64,000 bases of DNA from an uncultured Lachnospiraceae bacterium (lineage in GTDB: Bacteria; Bacillota; Clostridia; Lachnospirales; Lachnospiraceae), in the NCBI GenBank assembly GCA_947177165.1, contig CAMWTP010000003.1, positions 1-64,000 of the forward strand, read 5' to 3'. Each line of letters starts with the position of its first letter. Within the stretch, counting starts at the first letter, position 1. A program made the translations under genes and the position numbers. Shown here piece after piece: positions 18,817 to 28,207 of the stretch. Under the pieces are notes generated by a model that did no database searches, had not been told where the DNA came from, and was given only the letters and a program-made list of their open reading frames with translations.

Positions 18817-19896
18817 TCATACAAGTTTTTTTAACAATGGTATTTTTTTGATAAATATCGTTGTTCCTAATGATAGAAGCAGTACAATAAGTGCTTTTAT
18901 AAAATTTATGATTATCCCACGTTCCTCTATCAGAGGATATAATAGATAAGAAATAAACGCCAAAAATAAACAGTGTATATAATATATTCCTAAGGTATTA
19001 TCAGAAATAATATTGATAGCCTTGATTTCTTTTCCGTTCTCATTCAAGAGGAAGGACAGATATACACCTGTCGCCAAAAGCAGGGTTCCGCAACAGGCAT
19101 AGCCATTAGGAAGATTTGTAAAATTTTCGCCATAAAATCCCGTTGCAAGTCCTTTCATTACATAAATGTAAATCCATCCCACAAAAATCAGTAAAACGGC
19201 AAATATTCTTATCAGCTTTCTATATCTACTATCCTTCAAACGGTTTTCTACGTAAAAATAATTGTGTACTATCCCCCCCCATACAAAGTATACAAGTGCA
19301 TAGCCATATTTTCCAAATGGCAGATATGCATCCAACATTGAAAACTCAATCGCAATATATTCAGAATTTTTTTGCATCATATAATTTTGAATATGATCTA
19401 TATCATTTGGAATAAAATCAAGCAACACAATCAATAGTATTATTTGTAATAAAGTTTTCTTTCCTCCTGGCATATCATAAAACGGCTTTATGATTGGAAA
19501 TAGCAAATAAATACTGACAAGCGCAATAACAAACCAAAAATGTCCCGTCGGTAATTCCCATCGTATACAGCCCAAAAAATACGATATGATATCCTTAATG
19601 GAAAAATCCTGAAAATTTCTGCCATATAGAGTAGCAAAATAAATCAATGAAATGATTTCCCAAAAAAACAATACAATCAACATATTTACTGTCTTTTTTA
19701 TATGTTTGCTATTCGAATAATTTTTGTTCAATAACAATGCGCCATTGACCATAAAAAATATAGATACGCCGGCAAAGCAAAACATGTCTACAAAATTATC
19801 CAAGCAGGAAGGACTCAACATAGTATAATGTATAAAGCAAATTAAAAAAATAGCAAGCGTTTTGAGTTTATCTATATAAACAATTCTTTTCTTCAC
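18817..19896 (-). CDS. Acyltransferase-3 family membrane protein
   Basis: A 359-residue polytopic protein of the acyltransferase-3 (OafA/WecH-like) family, likely acetylating a surface sugar. The N-terminal IYIDKLKTLAIFLICFIHY carries the conserved His, and GHFWFVIALVSIYLLFPIIKP is the usual internal block. About ten helices are evident. The start codon is GTG with AGAGGT 7 bases upstream. Composition is much more AT-rich than the flanking core genes. Confidence 0.85.
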   Translation of the reverse strand: MKKRIVYIDKLKTLAIFLICFIHYTMLSPSCLDNFVDMFCFAGVSIFFMVNGALLLNKNYSNSKHIKKTVNMLIVLFFWEIISLIYFATLYGRNFQDFSIKDIISYFLGCIRWELPTGHFWFVIALVSIYLLFPIIKPFYDMPGGKKTLLQIILLIVLLDFIPNDIDHIQNYMMQKNSEYIAIEFSMLDAYLPFGKYGYALVYFVWGGIVHNYFYVENRLKDSRYRKLIRIFAVLLIFVGWIYIYVMKGLATGFYGENFTNLPNGYACCGTLLLATGVYLSFLLNENGKEIKAINIISDNTLGIYYIHCLFLAFISYLLYPLIEERGIIINFIKALIVLLLSLGTTIFIKKIPLLKKLV

Positions 19897-19926
19897 TTTG
19901 GCAGACCTCTCATAGATATAAGCAGA

Positions 19927-20823
19927 TTACAGTGTTTTCAAATATTCTATATAAGTTACAATTCCTTCGCGAATAGGAGTTAATGGTTCTATATAAATTT
20001 TACGTATTCGAGAGTTGTCCAATATAGAGGCTCTTACATCAACTAATCTTTTGCTCTTATATATAACACTTAAGGGTCCTAGTGTGTGACTTACATATGC
20101 AATAATTTGATTCTGTGATGTACCGATACCTGTACTTATATTGTATATATCTTCTAACTTTTCGTTTTTACACAGTGCATAAATCATCTTACAAGCATCA
20201 TCAATATGTATGTAATCCCTAATATTTTCCCCATCCCCCCATACTTCTATCACATTTCCCTGCATCCCGTTCCGTACAACGGCATCTATAAATCCGACTC
20301 CTTTATGGAAATCCTGTCCTTGTCCATAAGGATTAGAAACTCTTGCAATGCAGGCTTTTAATCCTGCTTGATGCCTAAAAGTTCTTATAACATTTTCCAT
20401 ACATACTTTGACGCTTCCATAATGATTCAAAGGATTTGTCGCAAAATCCTCCTTTACGGCAACACTATAGGCATCACCATACACAGTGCCTCCCGATGAA
20501 ATAAAAATCAATTTCTTATCATACACTGAAATCAAATCGCACAAATGTACTAATTGCACAACTTCTCTGCTATACCCAACTATATATTTTTCATTGGAAT
20601 TTGTAGGATTCAATAAACTAATTGCATGTACAACAATATCAACATCTTTGACAATTTCTTCTATGGATGACAGATCAAAATAGTCGCCTGTAATGTATTG
20701 AATATTATTATTCCGTTTAATTGGTTCGCGTATATCAAAACTAATAACCTTTTCATTCTTTGCAATTAAAGAGCAGAGATTAGAACCAATAAATCCATTT
20801 CCACCTAATATTCCAACTTTCAT
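19927..20823 (-). CDS. NAD-dependent sugar epimerase/dehydratase
   Basis: Extended short-chain dehydrogenase of about 298 residues acting on nucleotide sugars. The Rossmann motif GGNGFIGSNL is at the N-terminus, followed by HAISLLNP, a catalytic SSGGTVYGD Ser/Thr region and HYGSVKVCME with Tyr and Lys of the YxxxK pair. ARVSNPYGQGQ and GDGENIRDYIHIDD are typical of UDP-glucose 4-epimerase-like enzymes. The product sugar cannot be told. The start was moved to the ATG with GGAGG upstream. Confidence 0.9.
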   Translation of the reverse strand: MKVGILGGNGFIGSNLCSLIAKNEKVISFDIREPIKRNNNIQYITGDYFDLSSIEEIVKDVDIVVHAISLLNPTNSNEKYIVGYSREVVQLVHLCDLISVYDKKLIFISSGGTVYGDAYSVAVKEDFATNPLNHYGSVKVCMENVIRTFRHQAGLKACIARVSNPYGQGQDFHKGVGFIDAVVRNGMQGNVIEVWGDGENIRDYIHIDDACKMIYALCKNEKLEDIYNISTGIGTSQNQIIAYVSHTLGPLSVIYKSKRLVDVRASILDNSRIRKIYIEPLTPIREGIVTYIEYLKTL

Positions 20824-20840
20824 TTTAACCTCCATATCAC

Positions 20841-21878
20841 CTACGAATTACGTAAGTTTATCCAAAAAGTTCTTATCTTTGTCCTGACTAATATATTCAA
20901 TAACCAAGCCGGTATCTTATTGGATTGAAGGACTTTATAGCCAACATCTATTAATTTCGGTTTTATATCCGTTCTAATTTTCCATAGTACCATAGAAAGA
21001 GTTTCAAACCATTTATCTTTAACTGTACGTCTATATCCGTCAAAGTCTTCCGCCATATAGCATCGAGCATGCTCCACAGGTGCTCCTGAGAATGGTGACA
21101 TATCATAAACGCATGGTAATATAATTGTTCCTGCATTCAAAACAGGGTTCCTTTTTTTATTCCATCTATAATCTATGTTCCAACTATTTACCACCCAAAA
21201 GAACTTGTTGATCGCAGCGTAACTGTCGGAAAGCGTATTTGCCAAATGCCAGCCTTTTTCCACTAAATAATGTTTACATAGCATATTTTCAGGACATTCA
21301 AATTTCGTCAGCCACTCCTCTTTTGTTCCATATTTTGCAAGCTCTACTTCCCTCATTTGTAGATCTATAAAGGTTTCTTTTCTTAAGGGTAAACTATAAT
21401 ATTGTTGTAAGTCCGGCTGCCAACCACATAAAAACATATCTGATGGATGGTATAAACGATCCTTTCTGGTATAACAGTTTGTTGTAATTATTTTGCGCTC
21501 CGATGAATTAAGCCAGTTCGTTTTATCTAAAAAAAGAAGTAGTTTATTAAAAGAAATCCATTGATCATTTCTTAGTTTAATTACAAAACTATCTTTATTT
21601 ATTACCGCCAGTCCACTACGAACTGTATAAATCTGACGATTTACATTATAAAATCCGGGATTCACCAGATCTTTTACACAAACATATTTAACATCAGCTG
21701 CACTTCTACCTATTTTCTGTAATTTTTTACACGTTTTTTTATAATCAGCCTTATATACAACATTTATAATTTCAAGGTTATTCTTTTTACGCAAAGAACT
21801 ATTATCTATTGCAGCAAAAATTTCTTCATAGGCGTTTCCTGCATATGCTCCATGTAATAACAAACTTATTTTATTCAC
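20841..21878 (-). CDS. WavE-like glycosyltransferase
   Basis: A 345-residue protein without membrane segments. The arrangement LLLHGAYAG at the start, then VNRQIYTVRSGLAV and FVIKLRNDQWISF, resembles WavE-type proteins of polysaccharide loci, which are presumed glycosyltransferases. It starts with GTG overlapping the stop of the upstream gene (GTGA), so translation is coupled to the GT4 gene. Assignment is by pattern only; the donor and acceptor are unknown. Confidence 0.6.
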   Translation of the reverse strand: MNKISLLLHGAYAGNAYEEIFAAIDNSSLRKKNNLEIINVVYKADYKKTCKKLQKIGRSAADVKYVCVKDLVNPGFYNVNRQIYTVRSGLAVINKDSFVIKLRNDQWISFNKLLLFLDKTNWLNSSERKIITTNCYTRKDRLYHPSDMFLCGWQPDLQQYYSLPLRKETFIDLQMREVELAKYGTKEEWLTKFECPENMLCKHYLVEKGWHLANTLSDSYAAINKFFWVVNSWNIDYRWNKKRNPVLNAGTIILPCVYDMSPFSGAPVEHARCYMAEDFDGYRRTVKDKWFETLSMVLWKIRTDIKPKLIDVGYKVLQSNKIPAWLLNILVRTKIRTFWINLRNS

Positions 21879-23554
21879 CAGTCGATCCTTTCCATTTTCA
21901 AATCAATACCTTCACGCAACATAAAAAGTTGATTGAGTAATTCCACATATCTATTATCTCTATTCGGGAGTGCAACATCATTTGCAGAAAAAAAAGGTAT
22001 ATATACATAATTTTGAAAATTAATCGTAAGATATTCATTCAAACTTTCTATTAAACGCTTATCTGCCTTTATATGAATTTTTCTTATAATTATCATTTCG
22101 TCATAGCACAGCGCATCTTCCAGACTGCGGTGAAGCCATGTCTTCATCCCCACAATCACAATCTTATCTTCATCCATGTTTTCAAAAATATATTTGTTTT
22201 TTTTCATAAAATCTAAACAGCTTTTTCTTTTATAAATGCCCTGAATTATCATATATTCGCAATATTTTTCCTCTTTTTGAATTTTTTTCAAATCATCGCA
22301 ACTATAAACTGCACATTCACAAAGAGATGAATTTCTTTGCTTTTTTAATTCACAAATTTCTTGATAAATGTCAAGCTTCTGACCCAATGAATTTTTTTCG
22401 CAACAAAGATTGAATAAATTTTCATATTGTTTTTTTGCAATTTCACGCTGTTGATTGACTGAAAGCCTTGAAAATATTAAAATTTTTTCTTTTAAATCAT
22501 GAACGTTAAACGGATTAAAAGCCATATATTTTTCATGACCCAACATATAATCTTTACAACCACTATAAATGGACGCCATCACTGGGATTCCCATATAAAC
22601 ATATTCCATCATAGCTATTGGAAAATTTTCAAAGAAGGAAGCCATGATTGCAACTGTAGTCACAGAACAGATAAGCTTATACATTTCTTTATCTACAAAA
22701 TCATAAAAAAGAATGGAATCACGTTCTTCTTTGGGAATTGAAAAATACAACCTTTCTCTCTCGTCATAGCCATATACTTCGTTGCGAAGGGAATTTCCAG
22801 CAATAATCAAAATAGTGTCACAGTCTGATTCCTGCTTAAATTTTATATATGCATCTATCAATAATTTCTGATTTTTTCTTCCTTCAATTCTTGATATGTA
22901 GCTTATAACAAATTTATCTTTGAAAAAACTTAGGTGAAATTTTTTTTCAGCTTTCTGATACATATCTTTCCTATTTGTATATATATTTTCATAAGTGTAT
23001 CTCAGCAGGATGCCGTTCCTAACTCCATCATTTTTTTGTATATATTTCAACAAAAAGTTTGATGGAAAAATATTTTTATCACACAAAAAATATTGTGCCT
23101 TTTCGCGGGCATGAATATTCTGCATACAAATATTCGCATTATGAAAATGAATGGAATAACTCCATTCAAAACATTCTTTGGATGCGGTATGATGAATAAC
23201 CATAAATGCAGTATTTCTAAGCTCCTCAGCTCCTTCGTTTCTATCAATAATTGCTTCTAAGCAAAGTCCTTCATAATCAGAAGTCTCTACCCATAACGGT
23301 TTTATTTTTTTTAGCAATTTGCATATCTCAGAACCCTTCCATTCGACAGAGCGCGCTTCAATTCCATGTAATACAAAGTTAGCATTTTTTATTAATTCGT
23401 TTTTTTCATCATACATACAGGTAATAACGTGTATTTCAAATTCATTATCATGCCTTTTCAAAATTGCTTGACATAAATAATATATATAGCTTGCTATGCC
23501 ACCATGTCCTTTAAACATACCAAATTCATGAACAACAAAACATATTTTTTTCAT
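21875..23554 (-). CDS. GT4-type glycosyltransferase with long C-terminal extension
   Basis: Retaining glycosyltransferase with a GT-B fold. N-terminal KKICFVVHEFG and FKGHGGIASYIYYLC are followed by the donor domain with ISRIEGRKNQKLLIDAYIKF and ENFPIAMMEYVYMGIPVMAS (the EX7E-like block). About 150 residues beyond the usual end, with ICELKKQRNSSLCECAVYS, are of unknown role. The start at 23554 follows TAGGAGAGCTGAA; the open frame runs 16 codons further up into an upstream relic. Confidence 0.85.
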   Translation of the reverse strand: MKKICFVVHEFGMFKGHGGIASYIYYLCQAILKRHDNEFEIHVITCMYDEKNELIKNANFVLHGIEARSVEWKGSEICKLLKKIKPLWVETSDYEGLCLEAIIDRNEGAEELRNTAFMVIHHTASKECFEWSYSIHFHNANICMQNIHAREKAQYFLCDKNIFPSNFLLKYIQKNDGVRNGILLRYTYENIYTNRKDMYQKAEKKFHLSFFKDKFVISYISRIEGRKNQKLLIDAYIKFKQESDCDTILIIAGNSLRNEVYGYDERERLYFSIPKEERDSILFYDFVDKEMYKLICSVTTVAIMASFFENFPIAMMEYVYMGIPVMASIYSGCKDYMLGHEKYMAFNPFNVHDLKEKILIFSRLSVNQQREIAKKQYENLFNLCCEKNSLGQKLDIYQEICELKKQRNSSLCECAVYSCDDLKKIQKEEKYCEYMIIQGIYKRKSCLDFMKKNKYIFENMDEDKIVIVGMKTWLHRSLEDALCYDEMIIIRKIHIKADKRLIESLNEYLTINFQNYVYIPFFSANDVALPNRDNRYVELLNQLFMLREGIDLKMERIDW

Positions 23555-23564
23555 TTCAGCTCTC

Positions 23565-23790
23565 CTAATTTTCCCAATTAAAAGAAATGGGATTATTAAC
23601 AAACTTGTTTAAATCCTTAGGTATTCCAAGCCCGTACATTCCATTGACTTCACTGCCAACATTGTAATAAACGAACTTCTTTCCATCCGCAATCATTTCG
23701 TTATATACAGGAGCAATATAAAACTCATTATTGACACAAATATCCTTATTATTTAAATAAACATTCAATTTTTTATCCTTTCCAAGGGGT
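23565..23790 (-). pseudogene. Relic of a nucleotidyltransferase gene (C-terminal fragment)
   Basis: Only the last 65 or so residues remain. They match the C-terminus of the intact nucleotidyltransferase 500 bases away: VNNEFYIAPVYNEMI here against VNNEFYVAPVYNEMI, then NGMYGLGIP in both. There is no start, no NTP-binding loop and no upstream domain. It is a remnant of a duplicated or replaced gene, and evidence that this locus has been rearranged. Confidence 0.8.
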
Positions 23791-24074
23791 GAAATTTATT
23801 ATCGCTCTGTAATATCCCTTTATACCATTAAGGTTGTAATAAATACTTTCCTCATTCCTTTTCATATGTATAACAGAGCTCAAGCTGCCTATCTTTACCA
23901 ATACTCCTTCTTCACATAACAGTCTGTCATTACGTTACAGAAGATTTCCCGCTTCTTCTCAAAAGCGCTTCAAAAATGTTTCCATAAAAGAGTGCACGTT
24001 CTCTTTTTCCCCAACGTTTATCATTCTTCAATTTTTAATAATTTATCATGAACTAATTGAATAAACTTCATTAT
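23791..24074. other. Gene-free stretch with coding remains
   Basis: No intact gene. On the minus strand an open fragment of about 50 codons (GVLVKIGSLSSVIHMKRNEE, then NLNGIKGYYRAIINFTPWKG) and a short MINVGEKENVHSFMETFLKR piece in another frame look like broken coding sequence. I do not recognise the parent gene. Confidence 0.4.
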
Positions 24075-24812
24075 CTACCACTTCCTTAAAATATTATTAT
24101 TTAAGAACTTCTCCAAATCACCCGGAATCCCCAATCCATACATTCCATTATCTTCGCGGCCAATATTATAAAACTTTACTTTTTTTCCATCCTCAATCAT
24201 CTCATTGTACACAGGCGCTACATAGAATTCATTGTTAACCCGGATATTTTTATCGATCATTTGGTGAGCATACCTAACAAAATCCGAGCCCCTTTTAAAG
24301 TTATAGATACCAACCGTTGCTTCATTGGAAATGACTTCTTTTTCCCGCACCATAGTTACATACTTTTTCTTATCATATTGAATAAAAGACCACTTCGGAT
24401 CATCCGCATACATTGTCATAATTAAGCCATCACTGCCTTCTATTGCCCTTATGTATTCGTTAATATCAATATCTACATACTGGTCTGAATTTGCTATCAT
24501 CAGCATATCATCGTTATCAATATACCTCTCTGAAAGAAGAACTGTACAAGCTGCCCCTTCTGTTACTTGATTAACAGGAACAACTATGCAATTTGGAGAC
24601 ATCTCTTTTAGTCTATTTTCCAAATCATATTTCTCCAAATGTTCCTGTAAGCACAAATAAATAAATTTGTGTTCACATTTAGGTCTAATATTATTTGTTA
24701 CTACTTCAATCATAGGCTTTCCATGTACATCAATTAACGGTTTTGGCATTACATATCCTTCTTTGGCAAACCTGCTTCCTCTTCCTGCCATCGGTATTAC
24801 AATGTTCAACAT
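24075..24812 (-). CDS. Sugar-phosphate nucleotidyltransferase
   Basis: A 245-residue nucleotidyltransferase that should activate a sugar or alcohol phosphate with an NTP. The N-terminal MLNIVIPMAGRGSRFAKEGY and MPKPLIDVHGKPMIE are the NTP-binding signature. MIANSDQYVDIDINEYI carries the metal-binding Asp. It is followed at 4 bases by a cupin gene in reverse order along the operon (the cupin is upstream). A second member of the family lies two genes upstream. Substrate not determinable. Confidence 0.85.
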   Translation of the reverse strand: MLNIVIPMAGRGSRFAKEGYVMPKPLIDVHGKPMIEVVTNNIRPKCEHKFIYLCLQEHLEKYDLENRLKEMSPNCIVVPVNQVTEGAACTVLLSERYIDNDDMLMIANSDQYVDIDINEYIRAIEGSDGLIMTMYADDPKWSFIQYDKKKYVTMVREKEVISNEATVGIYNFKRGSDFVRYAHQMIDKNIRVNNEFYVAPVYNEMIEDGKKVKFYNIGREDNGMYGLGIPGDLEKFLNNNILRKW

Positions 24813-24816
24813 ATCC

Positions 24817-25143
24817 TTATTCCTCCACTAGGTATTTATCATTATTTGCCCCCGGTATTTTTACCACCACACTTGTCGCATCCTCCAATGCAGCAAATGA
24901 CGTCGTGTCTCCCGGCTCCGCTACGATAATATCCCCGGCATTCCATTCCTGCTGAAACATTTCTACTCTGCCACTGACAACAACCGTAATCTCAGTTGCA
25001 ACTTTGTGGTAATGTGCACTTTCTGAATCACCTTTTTTATATTTCTTAACTGCAACTTCAACGTCATTCGTTTTACATAAGCTTGGTTCAAAATTACCGA
25101 CAAACCATCCCTTAGTCATATCAGCAAGCTTTGCGCTATACAT
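24817..25143 (-). CDS. Small cupin-domain protein
   Basis: A single-domain cupin of 108 residues: SAHYHKVATEITVVVSGRVEM and EWNAGDIIVAEPGDTTSFAALED give the two cupin motifs with His and Glu ligands. It overlaps the upstream nucleotidyltransferase by 8 bases. It may be a sugar epimerase/isomerase or a sensing domain; I cannot tell. Confidence 0.8.
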   Translation of the reverse strand: MYSAKLADMTKGWFVGNFEPSLCKTNDVEVAVKKYKKGDSESAHYHKVATEITVVVSGRVEMFQQEWNAGDIIVAEPGDTTSFAALEDATSVVVKIPGANNDKYLVEE

Positions 25144-25870
25144 ATGCCTTTTCCTCCTTTAAATAACGTTCATAATCGTCCATACCCCTCTGCTGATTAA
25201 AGTTAAAATATTCCTGCTTTGATATCCTGTAAGTTCCTATTTTCTTATGTTCCAACACCATTTCATTAAAGCAGGGACATACATAGTACTGGCCATTCAC
25301 ACTGGCAGCCTTGCGGATCATTTCCTGTGCAGAATGAATAAAATAAACTGCCTTTTTAAAATAATAAAATCCCGTTGTGGCATTTCTACTAATTGGCCGC
25401 TTTTCTGCTGCCTCTATCACCATATTTTCCCCATTCAGCTTCACAAAAGACCATCTCGGATGAATGTCCTCAAATATAACAACACCGCCATCGTAATCGT
25501 TCGTTTGAAATTCCCGAATAATCGTCTGTGGATTTTGCAGCATTAACTGATCTCCGCCTGCAATCACTAACGGTTCCTCCTCCCCCAGCAAATCAACTGC
25601 CAGCAGGCAGCTGCACGCCGACCCTCTGGTTGCTCCCACAGCAGTCACAATCTCACAATCCGGTATAAGAAGACGCACCATGTCATCCAAATGGTATTTC
25701 GCAGCATCTTCTTTTCTCACAACTACGATAAAATGTGCGTCCTCAATTTGGTTTAATGATTCATATACATACTGTAATATAGTTTTTTTCTGTATTTCAT
25801 ACAGGTTTCTAATATACTGGCTTGTGTCTTTTTCATTTTCGCCACCAACAATTGGAACTAAAATATTCAT
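25136..25870 (-). CDS. Second nucleotidyltransferase, divergent
   Basis: A 244-residue protein of the same fold as the nucleotidyltransferase at 24.1-24.8 kb. The binding loop reads MNILVPIVGGENEKDTSQYI rather than the usual GxGxR, and the basic residue of the signature is missing. The GGDQLMLQ block, SFVKLNGENMV and the QYYVCPCFNEMV C-terminal motif are kept. The altered loop suggests a changed substrate or a non-catalytic partner of the other enzyme. Confidence 0.75.
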   Translation of the reverse strand: MNILVPIVGGENEKDTSQYIRNLYEIQKKTILQYVYESLNQIEDAHFIVVVRKEDAAKYHLDDMVRLLIPDCEIVTAVGATRGSACSCLLAVDLLGEEEPLVIAGGDQLMLQNPQTIIREFQTNDYDGGVVIFEDIHPRWSFVKLNGENMVIEAAEKRPISRNATTGFYYFKKAVYFIHSAQEMIRKAASVNGQYYVCPCFNEMVLEHKKIGTYRISKQEYFNFNQQRGMDDYERYLKEEKAYV

Positions 25871-25883
25871 GTTAATTTACCCC

Positions 25884-26513
25884 TTATATCCTGTTTTCAT
25901 TTGCCATTTGAATATGATTCTGAATATTATCATAATTTACATCATATACAGTATTAACTTCCATAACATGAGCGCCTGCTGCCTTTGCTGCCTGAATACC
26001 ATTCCTGTTATCTTCTACAACAAGGCATTCTTGTGGTTCCAGCTCCAGCCTGTTGATTGCCGTATTATAAATTTCAGGATCGGGTTTTGATTTTGTCACA
26101 TCCTGATTGCTCAGGAAAAAGTCAAGATATGGCAACAGGTTGCTTTTTTCCATCATAAGCTCTACTGTCTTTCTTATGGAATTTGATGCCACTGCAATAT
26201 GATATCCCTCTGCTTTTAATGAAGATAATGCATATTCATGGTGGAACATTGGATGACAATCAGTAAAAATTTTGTCAACTGTATATTGCTGCTTTAAATT
26301 GTTTATAAGCATATGAAGTTTTTTGGGCATCCCCTTTTCCATTGTCAGCATCTCCAGCTTTTTAGATGTTGGAAGTCCATCATATGTTACCAGATGATCA
26401 TACCTGCTGATTTCATATCCGAATAATCCCAATGCTTTATTCAATGCCTCATAGTGCCATTCCTTTGCATCAATGAGTACTCCATCCATATCAAATATCA
26501 CAGCCTTTATCAT
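25884..26513 (-). CDS. HAD-superfamily phosphatase/phosphomutase-like protein
   Basis: HAD subfamily IA hydrolase of 209 residues, similar to beta-phosphoglucomutases and phosphoglycolate phosphatases. Motif I is FDMDGVLID, motif II VASNS, motif III Lys in KPDPEIY, and motif IV VVEDNRNGIQAAKAAG. It probably makes or trims the sugar or polyol phosphate used by the neighbouring nucleotidyltransferases. Confidence 0.88.
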   Translation of the reverse strand: MIKAVIFDMDGVLIDAKEWHYEALNKALGLFGYEISRYDHLVTYDGLPTSKKLEMLTMEKGMPKKLHMLINNLKQQYTVDKIFTDCHPMFHHEYALSSLKAEGYHIAVASNSIRKTVELMMEKSNLLPYLDFFLSNQDVTKSKPDPEIYNTAINRLELEPQECLVVEDNRNGIQAAKAAGAHVMEVNTVYDVNYDNIQNHIQMANENRI

Positions 26514-26533
26514 AATGTATATTCCCCTCTTAC

Positions 26534-27172
26534 TTAATCAACAAACTCTTTGAAATACTCTTTTGCATCATCCGGGCGATCGGTGCAAAGCATTATTTGT
26601 TCCCAATTTAATCCGTATGAAATTAATCGCTTCCAAAACCCCAGATTATCTTTTTTGTGTAAATCCGGCGAAACAATACAAACAGTCTTTCCATTCTCCA
26701 GATGTTTTTGTACTAACTCTTCGGTGATCCATTCGTCATCTTCAAAAGCATCTACCCAAACCCCTGCCGCTTCATGGTATAATACAGGCTCTTTCTCGTA
26801 TTCACTCTGTCTGGTATAATACTGGATTCCTTTCTCTCTATATTCGAGCATTTGCGGCACTGACATATCAAAAGTAAAATAATTATCTATCTGATATTTT
26901 AATAAAAGCTCACCAAGCATCTCCTTAAGCCCGTCTGCCTTTATATTGATCGCAAAGCAATACTTATCCTGGTTATCCCTCATCAGCTTGAATACATCCT
27001 CTGCCATTGGACAAGTGCCATCAGCCGGATTGTGTGATATGACCAGCCTTCCGTCTAAATCGCGAATATCACTTTCAATTCCAAAGCCCTGGTCAAAAGC
27101 TCTCTTTATCGCATCAATTGTATTTTTCTCGTTTTCTTCCTTCCAATGTCCTCTATGGCTTAATATTTTCAT
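26534..27172 (-). CDS. Glycerophosphodiester phosphodiesterase-like protein
   Basis: A 212-residue TIM-barrel protein of the GDPD superfamily. MKILSHRGHW and GIESDIRDLDGRLVISHNP match the catalytic His, the Glu-x-Asp metal ligands and the second His of the family. No signal peptide, so it acts in the cytoplasm. Such short GDPD-like proteins occur in capsule loci, where their substrate is not known. It overlaps the upstream gene by 4 bases. Confidence 0.8.
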   Translation of the reverse strand: MKILSHRGHWKEENEKNTIDAIKRAFDQGFGIESDIRDLDGRLVISHNPADGTCPMAEDVFKLMRDNQDKYCFAINIKADGLKEMLGELLLKYQIDNYFTFDMSVPQMLEYREKGIQYYTRQSEYEKEPVLYHEAAGVWVDAFEDDEWITEELVQKHLENGKTVCIVSPDLHKKDNLGFWKRLISYGLNWEQIMLCTDRPDDAKEYFKEFVD

Positions 27173-28146
27173 ACTTCTAGCCCTCTGATATATATTCTGA
27201 TGGGATTTGTCATTTTCCTTTCTACCCTTTTTACTGCATATATGTTTCCATCGTATAATTGAAATTTTCCAGGATAATCTTTCATCGCACTTTTGCTTAA
27301 AATATACTTTTGATTTCCTTTCACGATTTCCTTTACAGTTGCTTTTTTAATCTTATAACTTCCTATACTTTCATAACAGTTAACCAGCCATTCATACACT
27401 TTCTCCCGCCTTCCATGTGCAAGAATCCTGTTAATAACAGGTAAAATACTAAAACTATGATATATCCTTTGTATTTTCCATAATCCCTTATCATATTGAT
27501 GTACTTCTGAATAAGTAACCGGATAACCTATATCCTTCTCCTCAAGAAAAGAGTACGCAATTGTAGAAAATACAACTTCTTCCCGCGTATAACTTTTACC
27601 TTGTGAAAAATCAATACCCTGTGCTGCTTCCACTATTTTTTCAAATATTTCTTTCGAATAGAATGAACCCTCAACCTGTGAGGCAACTATATTCTTTGCA
27701 TTACACTTTTCCATAATCCTTTTCACCAAATCATCTTTATGAGCCATTTCACACGGCCACCACATGGATTTATTCCAGAATAATATCCTTCTTTGGAACC
27801 CCGCTCTATACCGGCTTATATAATCTTCAATACCTTTTCTGACATATAATTCATTTGACGCATGCATAAGAAAATAGTCAAATTTTTTTATTTTTTCACA
27901 AATATATAAATAATTAGATATATGTACATGTGCAATGTTTCCCCATCCTACATCAAAATGTGCAGAATTTATATACACATCCTTAATCTTTTCAATTTCG
28001 TCAAACCTGCCATTTTCCTTTCGATCAAAAGATTTTGATATGTGAATTACGATGATCGGATTTCTAATGTACTTTTTATAATTTTGAATCTGATCAACTA
28101 CGACTTCTTTCTCCTCATGTACCGGAATCGAAATAACTATCTGCAT
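27169..28146 (-). CDS. Probable glycosyltransferase (GT14-like)
   Basis: A 325-residue protein starting MQIVISIPVHEEKEVVVDQI, then VDVGWGNIAHVH-like and KKFDYFLMHASNELYVRKG blocks. The pattern resembles core-2/I-branching (GT14-like) transferases, but the match is by eye and weak. Neighbours on both sides are polysaccharide genes and the ends overlap them, so a role in glycan assembly is likely. Confidence 0.5.
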   Translation of the reverse strand: MQIVISIPVHEEKEVVVDQIQNYKKYIRNPIIVIHISKSFDRKENGRFDEIEKIKDVYINSAHFDVGWGNIAHVHISNYLYICEKIKKFDYFLMHASNELYVRKGIEDYISRYRAGFQRRILFWNKSMWWPCEMAHKDDLVKRIMEKCNAKNIVASQVEGSFYSKEIFEKIVEAAQGIDFSQGKSYTREEVVFSTIAYSFLEEKDIGYPVTYSEVHQYDKGLWKIQRIYHSFSILPVINRILAHGRREKVYEWLVNCYESIGSYKIKKATVKEIVKGNQKYILSKSAMKDYPGKFQLYDGNIYAVKRVERKMTNPIRIYIRGLEV

Positions 28147-28207
28147 TCATTACCTTCCTCTCCGTTGCCCATAAAAGACATATGCCAAACCTTTCTGCAA
28201 TGGCAGC

